A DNA stretch of 64,000 nt. Origin: Pseudobdellovibrionaceae bacterium (lineage in GTDB: Bacteria > Bdellovibrionota > FAC87 > UBA2466 > JACKAF01). Position numbers and translations under genes: made by a program. How positions within the stretch are numbered: the first letter of the stretch is position 1; every line of letters starts with the position of its first letter. Under the pieces are notes generated by a model, which made no database searches, was not told the DNA's origin, and worked only from the letters and a program-made list of their open reading frames with translations. The stretch is taken from the NCBI GenBank assembly GCA_020635235.1, contig JACKAF010000002.1, forward strand, positions 1 through 64,000, read 5' to 3'. This document shows positions 1-9,440 of the stretch, piece by piece.

Positions 1-150
1 ATGTATGATCTGCCCGCCCTGGTCTGTTTGCTGCAGGAAATAGGTTTCCGATCCATTGAGCGCTGCGACTATCGCCGCGGAGGCGATAGCGAACTGGCTC
101 TGCTTGATTCCCGGCCCGACGAAAGCTTACATCTCGAAGTCCGAAAGTAG
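1..150 (+). CDS. C-terminal end of a probable class I SAM-dependent methyltransferase (5' partial)
   Basis: Frame 1 is open from the first base and stops with TAG at 148-150, leaving 49 codons. The visible tail (LPALVCLLQEIGF, then LDSRPDESLHLEVRK) resembles the end of class I methyltransferases found in cell-surface sugar clusters, which typically finish with an LDxRPEESLyvEa-like string. The catalytic SAM-binding part lies outside the window, so the assignment rests on this tail alone. The ATG at 1-3 is probably internal rather than the start. The gene is convergent with the Memo-family gene that follows. Confidence 0.5.
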   Translation: MYDLPALVCLLQEIGFRSIERCDYRRGGDSELALLDSRPDESLHLEVRK

Positions 151-158
151 GCTACCTG

Positions 159-205
159 CCAAAGCTTTGTGCGCCCACCGCAAGTGGGGGGAAGCAAAGT
201 TTTGG
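159..205. terminator. Possible bidirectional hairpin between convergent genes
   Basis: Arms CCAAAGCTTTGT (159-170) and GCAAAGTTTTGG (194-205) pair at about 10 of 12 positions. An inner CCCAC/GTGGG pair at 174-178 and 184-188 extends the stem. The hairpin sits between two convergent stop codons, where a shared terminator is expected. There is no U-run on either side, so intrinsic termination is uncertain. Confidence 0.3.
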
Positions 206-224
206 TACTTACCAGATTGAATAA

Positions 225-1037
225 TCAGTCGATGCTGGCTGCCGCATAGCCAACCACAGAATCGTAATCTCCAGTTTCCGCACCACTGTTGGTGTACTCT
301 ATCAACCGGCAGCGGCTCGCACCCAAGGCCGCCGCCGCCTGCAGTGCAATTGTCGTCGGGATAAACCCGCACATTGAAATATTATTTTCACTCACAGTTT
401 GGTAGAGACCCGCGGGATCGAGAGCCTCGACCCGGTCCAGCGCCAGGCGATCCAGCTTTTCGGCCTCTTGCGCCGAAATGTAGTGGCTCATGTCGGTGCT
501 CGTAACGATCAACGGTGCCTTCTCTTCCATGGAAAGAACATTTCCTATGTCCATACCGGTAGCCAGGGCTCTTGTCAGAAGCAGCGGTCCAATTACGATC
601 GGAACGATTTTCACCTTCGGGTTGAGAAAACGCAAAAACGGAAGGTGAACCTCAATCGCGTGTTCATACAAATGCGCGGATCGATCGGAACGCAGGACCG
701 GGGCTGCGGTAGTCAATTTGGTCGCCAATTCTTCGTCGATCGCAACCGGGCCCAAGGGCGTTTCCCATTGGCCGCGATCCCAGATGGAAAGACGCGGGCC
801 TTCGCCGGTGTGGTTGGGACATAGAATGACAACGCTTTCAGGGATAGTGGAATCGGCATACGCGCTTGCCGCCGTTTTTCCCGAGTACTGGTAGCCGGCG
901 TGTGGGGCAAGCAGAGCCACTTTCTGTTTTTCAGGAGCACGCATCCCGGAGAACCAGCCGCGTAACTGGGCTTCGAGGGTAGCCGGCTCGGACGAGTAGA
1001 AACGGCCTGCAACCGCTGTTTGGCGTTTCCAATCCAT
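225..1037 (-). CDS. MEMO1/AmmeMemoRadiSam system protein B family
   Basis: This 270-residue protein matches the Memo fold, which is related to class III extradiol dioxygenases. Visible family motifs are APHAGYQYSG near residue 45, CPNHTG near 75, STDMSHY near 181 and the MCG motif near 225. These correspond to the His/His/Cys metal-site residues of human MEMO1. In bacteria the family often occurs with an AMMECR1 protein and a radical SAM protein (the AmmeMemoRadiSam set), but neither partner is visible here. The bacterial reaction is not established. Start ATG at 1037; the length is normal for the family. Confidence 0.85.
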   Translation of the reverse strand: MDWKRQTAVAGRFYSSEPATLEAQLRGWFSGMRAPEKQKVALLAPHAGYQYSGKTAASAYADSTIPESVVILCPNHTGEGPRLSIWDRGQWETPLGPVAIDEELATKLTTAAPVLRSDRSAHLYEHAIEVHLPFLRFLNPKVKIVPIVIGPLLLTRALATGMDIGNVLSMEEKAPLIVTSTDMSHYISAQEAEKLDRLALDRVEALDPAGLYQTVSENNISMCGFIPTTIALQAAAALGASRCRLIEYTNSGAETGDYDSVVGYAAASID

Positions 1038-1152
1038 AGGGCCAGAATAACGCTCCAGCCCGCGATGGCAAATGGAATAGGCCCCCGGCTTTGCAGCGGT
1101 TTTTCCTTTATGGTAAAGTGCGGGCCTTGATGCGAGACGCTATGCATCATCT

Positions 1153-1181
1153 GTGAAGAAGTTTTTCTCAGTGATTATAAT
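1153..1181 (+). promoter_or_regulatory. Candidate sigma-70-type promoter of the tolC-like gene
   Basis: A perfect TATAAT lies at 1176-1181. Seventeen bases upstream is GTGAAG (1153-1158), a weak -35 match. The ATG at 1219 would give a leader of roughly 30 nt, which fits a promoter for the following gene. Confidence 0.45.
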
Positions 1182-1218
1182 GATTTAATCTGTTTTTGCC
1201 GATGTTTAGACACAGGCC

Positions 1219-2556
1219 ATGCGAGTGAATAAAAAAGCCATTCTTGCCCTCCTTTTAGTCCTCGTTCCGAGCACTCCAGTGTTCGCGGACAATGAGGGGC
1301 TGTCACTGGAGGCGCTTCTGAAAAGTGCCGTAACGGGCAATGCTGAAATCAAAGAAAAGCTCGCGGATGTGCAGGTCGCCGAGGCACAACAGGATCAGGC
1401 CAACGCTGCTGGTCTGCCAAGTGGTCAGGCGGTAGTCATCGGCGCGCCGATGCCGGAGGTGCGTGGGGACGTGAACAACTCCACGACAAACTTTGGCAAA
1501 TGGGGCCCCTTTATTCAGGGAGCGATTCAAATCATCCAGCCTCTCTACACGTTTGGTCAGCTCGGCAGCTACAAGGATGCGGCCCAACACCAGATACTCG
1601 CCAAACAAGAACTGGCGAGAATGAAAAAGGATGAGATCGTCTACAAGACCAAGGAGTACTACTACGGTTATCAGCTTGCCCATACCCTGGAGAGCTTAGT
1701 CGCGGATGTTGTGGGTACTCTCGAGGAAGCAGCGGCCGAGGCGGATAAAGGCCTAAAAAAGAAAAAGTCCAAGATTAAGCCGCACGATGTGTACCATCTA
1801 AAAACCGAGCTGGAGAACTTACGCCAGCTAGGACTCGAAGCCACCGCAGCCAAAAAAACCGCCGAACGTGCGGTTGCCTGGATTTCTGCGAAGAACTTTG
1901 AGCAACTTCCAGTTCGTAAAATTCGCCCGACCGAATTCGAAAAAAAGACTTTAGACGATTACATGACGCTCGCTCGTGCCAACCGCCCCGAGTTTAAGGC
2001 TCTTAAGGAAGGGATACAGGCGCGGCGATCGTTGCGGGATGCGAAGCAGGCGCAGAGCTATCCGGTGCTTTTTCTCGGGGGTACCTTCGCGGGAGGCTGG
2101 AGTCCGGTTGCAGACAGACCCAACTCGCTTTATGCCAACGATTACTTCAACCGTGTGATCGGCGGTGGCGGCGTGGGCCTCCGTTTTGATTTGGAGTTTT
2201 GGCGGCATTCTGCGGAAGCGGCAGAGCAGGAAGCGGAGATGATGAAGCTGAAAGCTCAGGAAGAGTATGCGGTTCCGGGAATTGAATTGGAAGTAAAACG
2301 CGCTTTCTGGGATTTGGAAAAAGCTTCCGAAGGTCTGGAAATCGCTGACAAGCGTCGAAAAATGGCGCGCAAATGGTTTATCTCCAACGCGTCGGGTTTT
2401 GCCCTGGGTATCACTCCCGCCAAAGATTTGATGGACTCTCTTCAAGGCGATGCGCTTGCCAAAAAGAATCACGCCGAAACCATCTATGCGCTGAACATGG
2501 CGCTAGCGACACTGTCACAGAAGGTGGGTGTCGAAGTGGCCGATTTGAAATATTAG
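1219..2556 (+). CDS. TolC-family outer-membrane efflux channel
   Basis: The 445-residue protein has an N-terminal signal peptide (hydrophobic LALLLVLVPS, then cleavage after VFA). It has the TolC/OEP layout: a helical repeat up to about residue 95, the barrel strand with IQPLYTFGQLG near 105, long alpha-helical coiled coils, then a second repeat with LDLEFWR near 318 and a coiled C-terminal half. TolC proteins form trimeric outer-membrane channels for tripartite efflux pumps or type I secretion. No membrane fusion protein or pump gene is adjacent, so the partner must be encoded elsewhere. The stop overlaps the 3' end of the next, convergent gene by four bases. Confidence 0.85.
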   Translation: MRVNKKAILALLLVLVPSTPVFADNEGLSLEALLKSAVTGNAEIKEKLADVQVAEAQQDQANAAGLPSGQAVVIGAPMPEVRGDVNNSTTNFGKWGPFIQGAIQIIQPLYTFGQLGSYKDAAQHQILAKQELARMKKDEIVYKTKEYYYGYQLAHTLESLVADVVGTLEEAAAEADKGLKKKKSKIKPHDVYHLKTELENLRQLGLEATAAKKTAERAVAWISAKNFEQLPVRKIRPTEFEKKTLDDYMTLARANRPEFKALKEGIQARRSLRDAKQAQSYPVLFLGGTFAGGWSPVADRPNSLYANDYFNRVIGGGGVGLRFDLEFWRHSAEAAEQEAEMMKLKAQEEYAVPGIELEVKRAFWDLEKASEGLEIADKRRKMARKWFISNASGFALGITPAKDLMDSLQGDALAKKNHAETIYALNMALATLSQKVGVEVADLKY

Positions 2557-3323
2557 GCCGCTGGCGGGGTCAAATTCTTCCCGCTCTTCACTTTTTCCTG
2601 CAGTTTTCTTCTTCTTCGAATGTACACATACGCCCCTCCGATCGCGATCAGGGCAACCACTAATCCGGTATCCACACCTTTACCCGTCGGCTTTTGCTCG
2701 ATTTGATCCACCGGGGTGGGAGGCTTGAGACGCGAGACAATGCTTTTTTGCATTTGTCCTAGAACCGTATTTCCCGGTAGCACTTCTTCACCCTGCTTGG
2801 AGGCGACGTTAATGTCGAAATCGGCGCGAGGCTTAAGCGAAGCGATCATTCGTTCCAGTCCCGGTGAGATCTTCGAGTAGCGCTCATTGGAAACTATATA
2901 AGTAATGAGAATAGCGAGGTTGGAAGTTTTGGTTTTGTAGACTGTCGCCAGGTAGCGGGCCCAAAAGCCTGGCAATTCGGAGTTTTGTTGAAGTGAGTCT
3001 ACCCACTCGTAGCCGTTAATGTTGCGTTTGCGCGTGTAAACAATTTTCGACAGTATGCCGCGACCAGTATCATCCGCGATCCGTCGCGGTTTTTTTAGGT
3101 AAGTTTCGTAATTCTCTAGCGTGTCCCATTTCGTTGCCTCAGCGGCGATGGATAGGATTACCGCTTCCTTGCGATCGTCGGGGACGTTGCTCTGGCAGAT
3201 CCAAACTCCCTGCGAGAGTTCGCACTGCCAGCCTTCAGGGTGTTGGAAACTGACGTAGGCTGTGTTCAAACCCCAGGCTAAAAAGGGCACGTTCAAAAGC
3301 ACCAAACATACGATACGTCGCAT
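2553..3323 (-). CDS. Exported protein with C-terminal membrane anchor, function unknown
   Basis: The 256-residue protein has a signal peptide (hydrophobic RIVCLVLLNVPFLAWG), a periplasmic domain with two close cysteines (WQCELSQGVWICQ, near residue 35) that could form a disulfide, and one predicted transmembrane helix near residue 222 (VALIAIGGAYVYI). A basic RRRRK stretch and a short cytoplasmic tail follow. I do not recognise the family. The topology is periplasmic domain, anchor, short basic tail. It is convergent with the TolC-like gene and lies downstream of the App1-like gene on the same strand, with about 50 bp between them. Confidence 0.7.
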   Translation of the reverse strand: MRRIVCLVLLNVPFLAWGLNTAYVSFQHPEGWQCELSQGVWICQSNVPDDRKEAVILSIAAEATKWDTLENYETYLKKPRRIADDTGRGILSKIVYTRKRNINGYEWVDSLQQNSELPGFWARYLATVYKTKTSNLAILITYIVSNERYSKISPGLERMIASLKPRADFDINVASKQGEEVLPGNTVLGQMQKSIVSRLKPPTPVDQIEQKPTGKGVDTGLVVALIAIGGAYVYIRRRRKLQEKVKSGKNLTPPAA

Positions 3324-3372
3324 TACGCCTCCGGTAGATGCAGAAGGTGGGTTTAGGCCATTTTATCACAAT

Positions 3373-4446
3373 CTACTGTGAGTCTTTGGTGATGAAGCTT
3401 AGATGCTCGCGGAGTTCGGAGATCTCATTGTAGAAGAACTCCTTCTCGCTTTTCGGTGTTTGCACAGGCGTTCCTGGAACGTGGCGAATGAGGATGCGTT
3501 CGACGCGTTTGCCAAAGGTGGGATTTTCGCAAATGCGTCGGTAGATATGCAGGTCCTGCTCTCCGCTATCTCCGATGAGGATGCAACGTTGATTGGGTTC
3601 TAGATTGCTGAGCACACGCAAAAGTGTGCGCCACTTGTGCCGCACGCGTCCGTAGCCGAGCCAACGCAGAAAAACCGGGCCCTTTGGAAAATGGCACTCT
3701 TTTAGAAACTTCAAGAGGAAGGGGGCCAATTGGTACGGCGTACTTGTAAGATAGAGGACAAGACTACGGTTCGCCACAAGGTCCGTGTACAGTTGTGCCA
3801 TTCCCTTGATGGGGGTGTAGGTGTAGTAGTGCCCGCGAAACAGTCCCGTCACCACACTCCGTAGTGTTGTGGTCTCGGCGATCTTGCTATCTTTGATAGT
3901 GTCGTCGATATCCGACACGACCACCCATTCGATCTTATCATTGAGTAAAAATACCGGTGCGCTCAATACCTCGTAGTTACCGAGTCGAATGAGCCCCGCG
4001 AAGGTTTCAATCCCGCAGGGCTCTATCCTAAGGTAGGCGCGCTCTGGGGCGTTCATCGGGAGTTGCGAGGGGAATTGCACCTGAATAAACCCGCGCGTTT
4101 CGGTGCTCTCTTCCACGGTACGGGTGTTGTGTTCGCCCAGGGCGACTTGAAATCGGATGCGCTCAAAGAGTTCGACGTCTGGAAGCCCCTTCAGAATCCT
4201 GTGGAGTAGGCGGCGAGGTCGGTATCCCAAAACTTCTTCTTGGGTCCCATTGTATACAACTGCCTGCACCATAGTGAAATTGCGCGTCGCTAGTGAAGGT
4301 ATACCAACGATGGACTTCTGGGGGGTGTAAACACTGAGAAGCTGCAGCAGCTTGAAAAGGGGGACTTCCAGGGTTTTCCACAAACGAATTCCGAAGCCAA
4401 ACCAGCGGTTCTGAGGAAAGTCGGTCAATCGCAGTCGGGATTTCAA
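3373..4446 (-). CDS. App1-family (DUF2183) phosphatase, HAD-like
   Basis: The C-terminal half carries the App1 catalytic signature: VVSDIDDTIKDS near residue 178 (the DxDxT nucleophile motif of HAD phosphatases), YLTSTPYQLAPF near 235, the basic RHKWRTL near 275 and the acidic GDSGEQDLHIY near 292. Yeast App1 dephosphorylates phosphatidic acid; bacterial homologues are assigned to lipid or phosphoester hydrolysis by similarity only. The N-terminal 150 residues are a beta-rich accessory region. No signal peptide is evident. At 357 residues it has the usual length for bacterial members. Confidence 0.8.
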   Translation of the reverse strand: MKSRLRLTDFPQNRWFGFGIRLWKTLEVPLFKLLQLLSVYTPQKSIVGIPSLATRNFTMVQAVVYNGTQEEVLGYRPRRLLHRILKGLPDVELFERIRFQVALGEHNTRTVEESTETRGFIQVQFPSQLPMNAPERAYLRIEPCGIETFAGLIRLGNYEVLSAPVFLLNDKIEWVVVSDIDDTIKDSKIAETTTLRSVVTGLFRGHYYTYTPIKGMAQLYTDLVANRSLVLYLTSTPYQLAPFLLKFLKECHFPKGPVFLRWLGYGRVRHKWRTLLRVLSNLEPNQRCILIGDSGEQDLHIYRRICENPTFGKRVERILIRHVPGTPVQTPKSEKEFFYNEISELREHLSFITKDSQ

Positions 4447-4494
4447 CGCGCTCCCCCACGAGTCTCAGAGGCGATCGGCCGATAAGACCGGTAG

Positions 4495-5610
4495 GTGCGT
4501 TCCATATCCCTCATTCCATTCCACCTTTTGCGACGGGCCGCATGCTCTGTGGCGGCTATAGTATTGCTTTGGGTCAGCCCCCGTACCTTCGCTCTCAACG
4601 AACTCCTCGATCTCTACGACGCTCCTCAGGTCCTGGCACAAGGGAATGCCATGACCGCTGACGCGTATGGTTATCTTTCTAACTACTACAATCCGGCGGG
4701 CCTAGCAAAAATGCCGTCCAGAAAATCGGAGATTCATCTGGTTGCCTTGGAGGCGATGACGTCCGGAACTGGGGTCGCCCGGGCCGTGGAGGCACAAAGT
4801 TGGGGGGTCGGCCCGCTCAATCCAAAGATTGCCGCAAACCCGGACAGCTACACCTACTTTTCCTATGGAGCCATTCCAGCGATTTCGATCCGCGGTTTCT
4901 CGCTTTCGCTCCTGGCACGCCGGGAATATGCGGCCCTTTCCGACGGGACGAACGTGGATATCGATACCCGCACAGATTTGGGAGTTACTGTCGGCGTGGC
5001 CCGAAACTTCGCCGGAAACCTATTCAAGATAGGGTTGGCAGGAAAGTTTCTTGTGCGCAACCAACTTAAAGGGACCTATGCCCACTCGGATTTTTATAGC
5101 GAGCAGGCCATCCAGACCCTGGCAAAAGAAGGGATGGGATTTGGTGCCGATGTAGGCGCAATCCTCACCTTGCCTTACACGTACCTACCGACATTTGGCC
5201 TGGTTTGGAAGGATGTCCTGGGTACGCAGTTTCGCTCCAGCCAGTTTCTCAATCCCTACAGCTCCTCCGCGCCCGACAGCATCCCCCAGTCATTTAATGC
5301 CGGTTTTTCCGTATCGCCTCGGTTTAGCCGCATGTGGCGCATGAAGATTGCGGCAGATATCCGCCATCTGGAGCGTACCGATCTTCCGTTTCGAAAGAAA
5401 TTCCACCTCGGATTTGAAATGGAAAGCCTCAAAGGAAAGGGAGGCACCTACTGGTGGCTGGGCCTGAACCAACTGTACCCGTGCTTTGGAATGGGGGTCC
5501 GCTTGCCGGGGGGAAATCTAGAGGTCGGTACCTATGGGACTGAGGTTGGCGCCGGAGATACGGCAGAGGCCGATCGCCGGTTTTTCATGCGCTACACGGT
5601 GAGTTTCTAA
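4495..5610 (+). CDS. PorV/TraF-like outer-membrane beta-barrel protein (first of a pair)
   Basis: The 371-residue protein starts with GTG at 4495 and has a signal peptide ending near TFA. Directly after it come QVLAQGNAMTADAYGYLSNYYNPAGLAKM and beta-strand repeats typical of the PorV/UPF0164/TraF-like barrel families (the 'gNa...yNPAgLa' signature). A C-terminal aromatic residue (F) suits outer-membrane assembly. The stop TAA overlaps the ATG of the next gene (TAATG), and that gene is a paralogue, so the two are co-translated. Family barrels act in lipid transport or as secretion accessories, but the substrate here is unknown. Confidence 0.65.
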   Translation: MRSISLIPFHLLRRAACSVAAIVLLWVSPRTFALNELLDLYDAPQVLAQGNAMTADAYGYLSNYYNPAGLAKMPSRKSEIHLVALEAMTSGTGVARAVEAQSWGVGPLNPKIAANPDSYTYFSYGAIPAISIRGFSLSLLARREYAALSDGTNVDIDTRTDLGVTVGVARNFAGNLFKIGLAGKFLVRNQLKGTYAHSDFYSEQAIQTLAKEGMGFGADVGAILTLPYTYLPTFGLVWKDVLGTQFRSSQFLNPYSSSAPDSIPQSFNAGFSVSPRFSRMWRMKIAADIRHLERTDLPFRKKFHLGFEMESLKGKGGTYWWLGLNQLYPCFGMGVRLPGGNLEVGTYGTEVGAGDTAEADRRFFMRYTVSF

Positions 5611-6695
5611 TGCGTAAGCTGCTACTCATTTTACTGCTCATTGCGACCACAGCGGAAGCCCGTCTGCGCCGGACAGGGTTCGAAGCCATTCGGCCACTTG
5701 GTATGGGCAACGCCTTTCTTGCCCTTGCCGACGATCAAAACATGCTGTGGTACAACCCCGCGGCCTTGGCGCGGGTCCAGGGCGTCCACGCGCACCTGTT
5801 GGATCTAACTCTCGGAGTGGATTCGTTTGATACTTTGTCCCGGTTGCTGGACTCCATCTTGGAGGGCAACTTCGATGCAAACATCCGGACCGATATCCAA
5901 TATACCCGGATGAATGCCGCCAATACGTTTATCACCCCGTACTTCGGGGTTTCCCTATTTGCCGACAGCGCGACGTTCATGGATCTGCAGAACCTTTCCT
6001 CCGAAGCGGTGGATATCCTTTCCAAGAACGACGTGGGCGCGATTATCGGAGTGGGGCTTCCCATCGGAAAAAATTTCTCTCTGGGCTTTTCAGTGCGGCT
6101 CTTCCAGCGTTTCGGGATAGACGAATACCTCACGCCGCTTGAGCTTCTAACCAAGCTTGGTGGCATTCCTTCCGGAGATTTCCTAGATGCCGTGTTTACG
6201 GTTCTGCAGGATGACATTACTACGGGCTATGCCTTTGGCGTAAATCTGGGCGCTCTTTTCACAGTCCCCTTTACCCCCAAAGAAATGAAATGGACGATTG
6301 GGGCGACTTTTGATGATTTTGGCAACACGAGCTTTACTGCATTCTCCGGTACGAACGCGCCAAATACTATTCCGGCGACCTTAAATTTTGGAACGGCTTT
6401 CCAATACCAATTGTCTCGCTCGAATACGCTCAATCTTGCATTCGATTGGCGCGACTCTTTAGGAAGCGATCCACTGTTCAAGAGGTTGCATGCGGGAATT
6501 GAAATGCGGTTTCCCGGCGTTTCCTTGCGGGCGGGCGTTTACCAGGGCCGTCCCACGGCCGGGGTGAGCTTCGAGGCTCTCCCTCACACAAGGATAAATT
6601 TCACAACCTACGGCGTAGAACTTGGTGACTCGATTTGGACACGCGAGCACCGGTGGTTCTGCCTAGCCCAAGCAATTGTGGTTCCTCCGTTTTAG
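5610..6695 (+). CDS. PorV/TraF-like outer-membrane beta-barrel protein (second of a pair)
   Basis: The 361-residue protein has a short signal peptide (LLLILLLIATTAEA) followed by RPLGMGNAFLALADDQN and MLWYNPAALARV, the same N-terminal signature as its upstream neighbour. It then has alternating barrel strands and ends with a C-terminal aromatic residue. The ATG overlaps the previous stop by one base, so translational coupling is likely. The two proteins probably function together. I infer a paired outer-membrane complex; the sequence does not show what they carry. Downstream lies a decayed gene on the other strand. Confidence 0.65.
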   Translation: MRKLLLILLLIATTAEARLRRTGFEAIRPLGMGNAFLALADDQNMLWYNPAALARVQGVHAHLLDLTLGVDSFDTLSRLLDSILEGNFDANIRTDIQYTRMNAANTFITPYFGVSLFADSATFMDLQNLSSEAVDILSKNDVGAIIGVGLPIGKNFSLGFSVRLFQRFGIDEYLTPLELLTKLGGIPSGDFLDAVFTVLQDDITTGYAFGVNLGALFTVPFTPKEMKWTIGATFDDFGNTSFTAFSGTNAPNTIPATLNFGTAFQYQLSRSNTLNLAFDWRDSLGSDPLFKRLHAGIEMRFPGVSLRAGVYQGRPTAGVSFEALPHTRINFTTYGVELGDSIWTREHRWFCLAQAIVVPPF

Positions 6696-6719
6696 CGGCG
6701 TGCTTTTCTGTAAGACATC

Positions 6720-7799
6720 GATCGCGCGCGAAGAGCCGGTGAACCGTCCCCGTATCGACTGATGCTCTGATCACTCGCTTTTCCGCCACCCGATCGGCAC
6801 AGCGGTATTCGGGCATGTTTTCCCGTTGGGAATGCTGCAGGATGTTTTCATCACGTAGTAATGCTGCGGATCATCCGATTTTTGAAGCTCGTCAGCGCTT
6901 CCAGCTCAATCCGAAACATTCATGAAAGTCCGCCGGCATTAATGGCGTAGTCCGGTGCTGGGGATTTACTTTCTGAATAAGCTCGTCCCCGCATTCCGGG
7001 CTGGCAGGCTGATTGTTCACTTACCGCGACAATTTTTACATTTAGGCGAGGTAAAGTTTTTTCATTGATGACAGCGCCCAGAGCGGACGGGCAAAAGATA
7101 TCGGCGTCCGTGTCGTAAATTTCTTCGGTGGAAACGATGATTTACGTTGGGACGCTTGGCGTGATGCTGGCGCGCTCGATCGATATCCCGCAAATATAGA
7201 CGCGCATATTGTTTGCAAGCATCAGTTCCACCAGCTCACGCCCAACGTGTCCGATGCCGCAACCACGGCAACCGAAACTCCTTCTAGCGAGTTCTTTCCA
7301 TCTTACGCATTCCCGCACGCGCGGGATGCCTTTAAACCTTTGGCAGTCAAGGCGACGGATCACCCTGCGGAACCTCCGTGGGATCGCGCAACCTACCACG
7401 TGGTTGGTTTCCATAAAATGCCATTCCATGTCATGAACGTCGATTGACATCTTCCGCCGTGATGTAGCGGCCGTTTGGCGTCTCTACAAAGGAACCAAAG
7501 GCGGAACAAAGGCTTCGGATTTTTACGCCTGCTCAGGATCCGCCATGATCACGGCCTTACCGCCGCCAAGGTTGAATCGGCGATGGCGGCACCTTAAAGA
7601 TTATTCCTTTGACGGCGCAACCCACATCGTCAAGGCCTGTTGAGTATCTTGGTAGTGCCACATACGTACGCCCAGAGCCGGTCGAGCAGGGGGTGTTGTG
7701 GATGGCGATAAAGGCACTTCAGACCCACGGCTTTGTCACGACAAAAATAACGCTCGTGGTTTTCCGTTAAAAACGTTCAATTTCTAGATTTCCGCTCAT
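6720..7799 (-). pseudogene. Relic of leucine (Leu/Phe/Val) dehydrogenase, multiple frameshifts and stops
   Basis: Reading the minus strand from the ATG at 7799 in shifting frames recovers the enzyme in order: MSGNLEIERF, FCRDKAVGLKCL, FNLGGGKAVIMADPEQA (catalytic Lys region), FGSFVETPNGRYITAEDV, METNHVVG, GHVGRELVELMLANNMRVY (Rossmann fold), TEEIYDTDADIFCPSALGAV, APDYAINAGGL and finally ADRVAEKR. The span is about 360 codons, the normal enzyme length. The fragments sit in different frames with in-frame stops between them, so no functional protein can be made. The enzyme would have catalysed oxidative deamination of branched-chain amino acids. Confidence 0.85.
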
Positions 7800-9437
7800 G
7801 ATTATGACCTCTAAGGTCCTATCCCCAAAAAGGAAAGGCGGCGAAACTCGGCACACTCTACAAAGGTCGTGAGGGCGTTCAAGTGTTTCTAAGCCCGCCC
7901 AGAAAACACCGGACTTGGTTCTAGAAGCCCATTCACTAGACTCCGAAAGCAATAGCCAGAACAGTCGAAAAAGCAGGCGAGTTTCCATACACCGAAGCGT
8001 TCATGCCGAAATGTGTACCGCAAGAAGCTTTGAGACGATGCGCCAATACGTACCAGTTTGGCGACGCGGCCATAGTAACGCCAGTACAATCCCCCTCTCT
8101 CAAGGGATTACCGGGCTGAGCATCGCCTTCGACCTACCGACACAAATGGGGTTTGGCTCGGACGCGGATTTCGCGCGTGAAATTAAGGTCATTAATGGGT
8201 GTGGCCATCAGTTCTCTCGAAGACATGCAGATCGTTTTGAAAGATATTCCCCTGAATACGTAAGTACGTCGATGACCATCAATGCGACGGCTTTATACTC
8301 CTGTGCCTGTATGTCTGCTGTGGCCGTAAGGTAACATCGATCATAAGTCTCTTCGTGGAGCGATTCAAAATGACATCCTCAAAGAGTACATCGCCCTTGG
8401 GACACTTTGTTTTTCCCTCCGAAGCCCAGTATGCAAATCATACCGATGTTTTGAATATTGTAAGACAGAGGTACCGAACTGGAATGCCATCTCTATTAGC
8501 AGTTACCATATCCGAGAAGCGGGGAGCACGGCGTGCAGGAACTCCGACTGACGCTTTCCAATGGTCTGCATACGTACAGGCAGCGATTGATGAGGGCTGC
8601 ACATTGATTCTTTGCGCCTCAGCTATCCTTCTTTTTTAATGTACTGGCGCGATCTCTTGGAAGAAGTTGCGAAGTTCCGTGCGGCTCGTCGCCTGTGGGG
8701 CAAAAGCTTGTTGGGAGCGCTATAGCCCAAAGATCGAAGTCGCTTCTTTTGCCTTTCACATAGCAGCTGGGAGCTCCTTGATCTCCAGCCAGATTGATAC
8801 AAACGTTTGTCGAGTGACCTTGCAGTGTAGCCGCCGTTTTGGGAGGGCGCAATCAATCCACGAACTCGCGCGACAGAAGCACTGGGCTTACCGACGGAAG
8901 AAGCTGCCAAACTGGCGCTGCGGACTCCAGCAGGTTAATGCCTATGAATCCGGGGTAACCCAGGCGGTGGATCCCTTCGGGGGGAGCGACTATGTCGAAG
9001 CGAAAACCGATGAATTGGAAAAGGCGGCGCTACAGCTTATTGAGGAAATTGAAGAGCGGGGTGGGGTTATCCCGTGCATCGAGGAAGGTTGGCAACAAAA
9101 TCTCATCCAGCAATCTGCGTACGAGTACCAACTGGAAATCGAAAACGAAACTCGCATCATTGTAGGGCAGAACAAGTTTCAGGAAAACACAAGCGGCCAG
9201 GATCCAGTTTTTTCGATTGATGATAAGGTTGAAAGAGATCAAGTCGCTAGACTTAAAGCCTTTCGTGACAAGAGAAACGCTGGGAAAGCTAGCGAAATGC
9301 GGGGCAAGCTTCATCAGGCAGCGCAGGAGGGTTCCAACCTTGTTCCTCACATTTACAATTGTGTTGTGGCGCAGGTAACTCTGGGTGAAATCGTAGAGAG
9401 CCTTACCTCGGTTTATGGGCGATTCCGCGGCCAGTAA
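7800..9437 (+). pseudogene. Relic of methylmalonyl-CoA mutase large (catalytic) subunit
   Basis: Collinear fragments in all three plus frames match the catalytic chain: TPKAIARTVEKAGEFPYT (about 7940-7990), HAEMCTARSFETMRQY, LSQGITGLSIAFDLPTQMG, GVAISSLEDMQIVLKDIP, VSTSMTINATA, then [18 protein letters not shown]. Near the C-terminus come VNAYESGVTQAVDPFGGSDY and a long open tail to TAA at 9437. The roughly 545-codon span fits the separate B12-domain-less large subunit. At least five frameshifts or stops and a divergent middle rule out function. It converted methylmalonyl-CoA to succinyl-CoA. The start is approximate; the 5' end abuts the dehydrogenase relic on the other strand. Confidence 0.85.
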
Positions 9438-9440
9438 ACA

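Noticed and set aside
399..824. Open frame on the plus strand inside the Memo gene
   Set aside because: It is antisense to a well-conserved coding region, with no ribosome site and no recognisable protein.
6720..9437. Small ORFs treated as separate hypothetical genes
   Set aside because: They are fragments of the dehydrogenase and mutase relics; order and motifs show one gene each.
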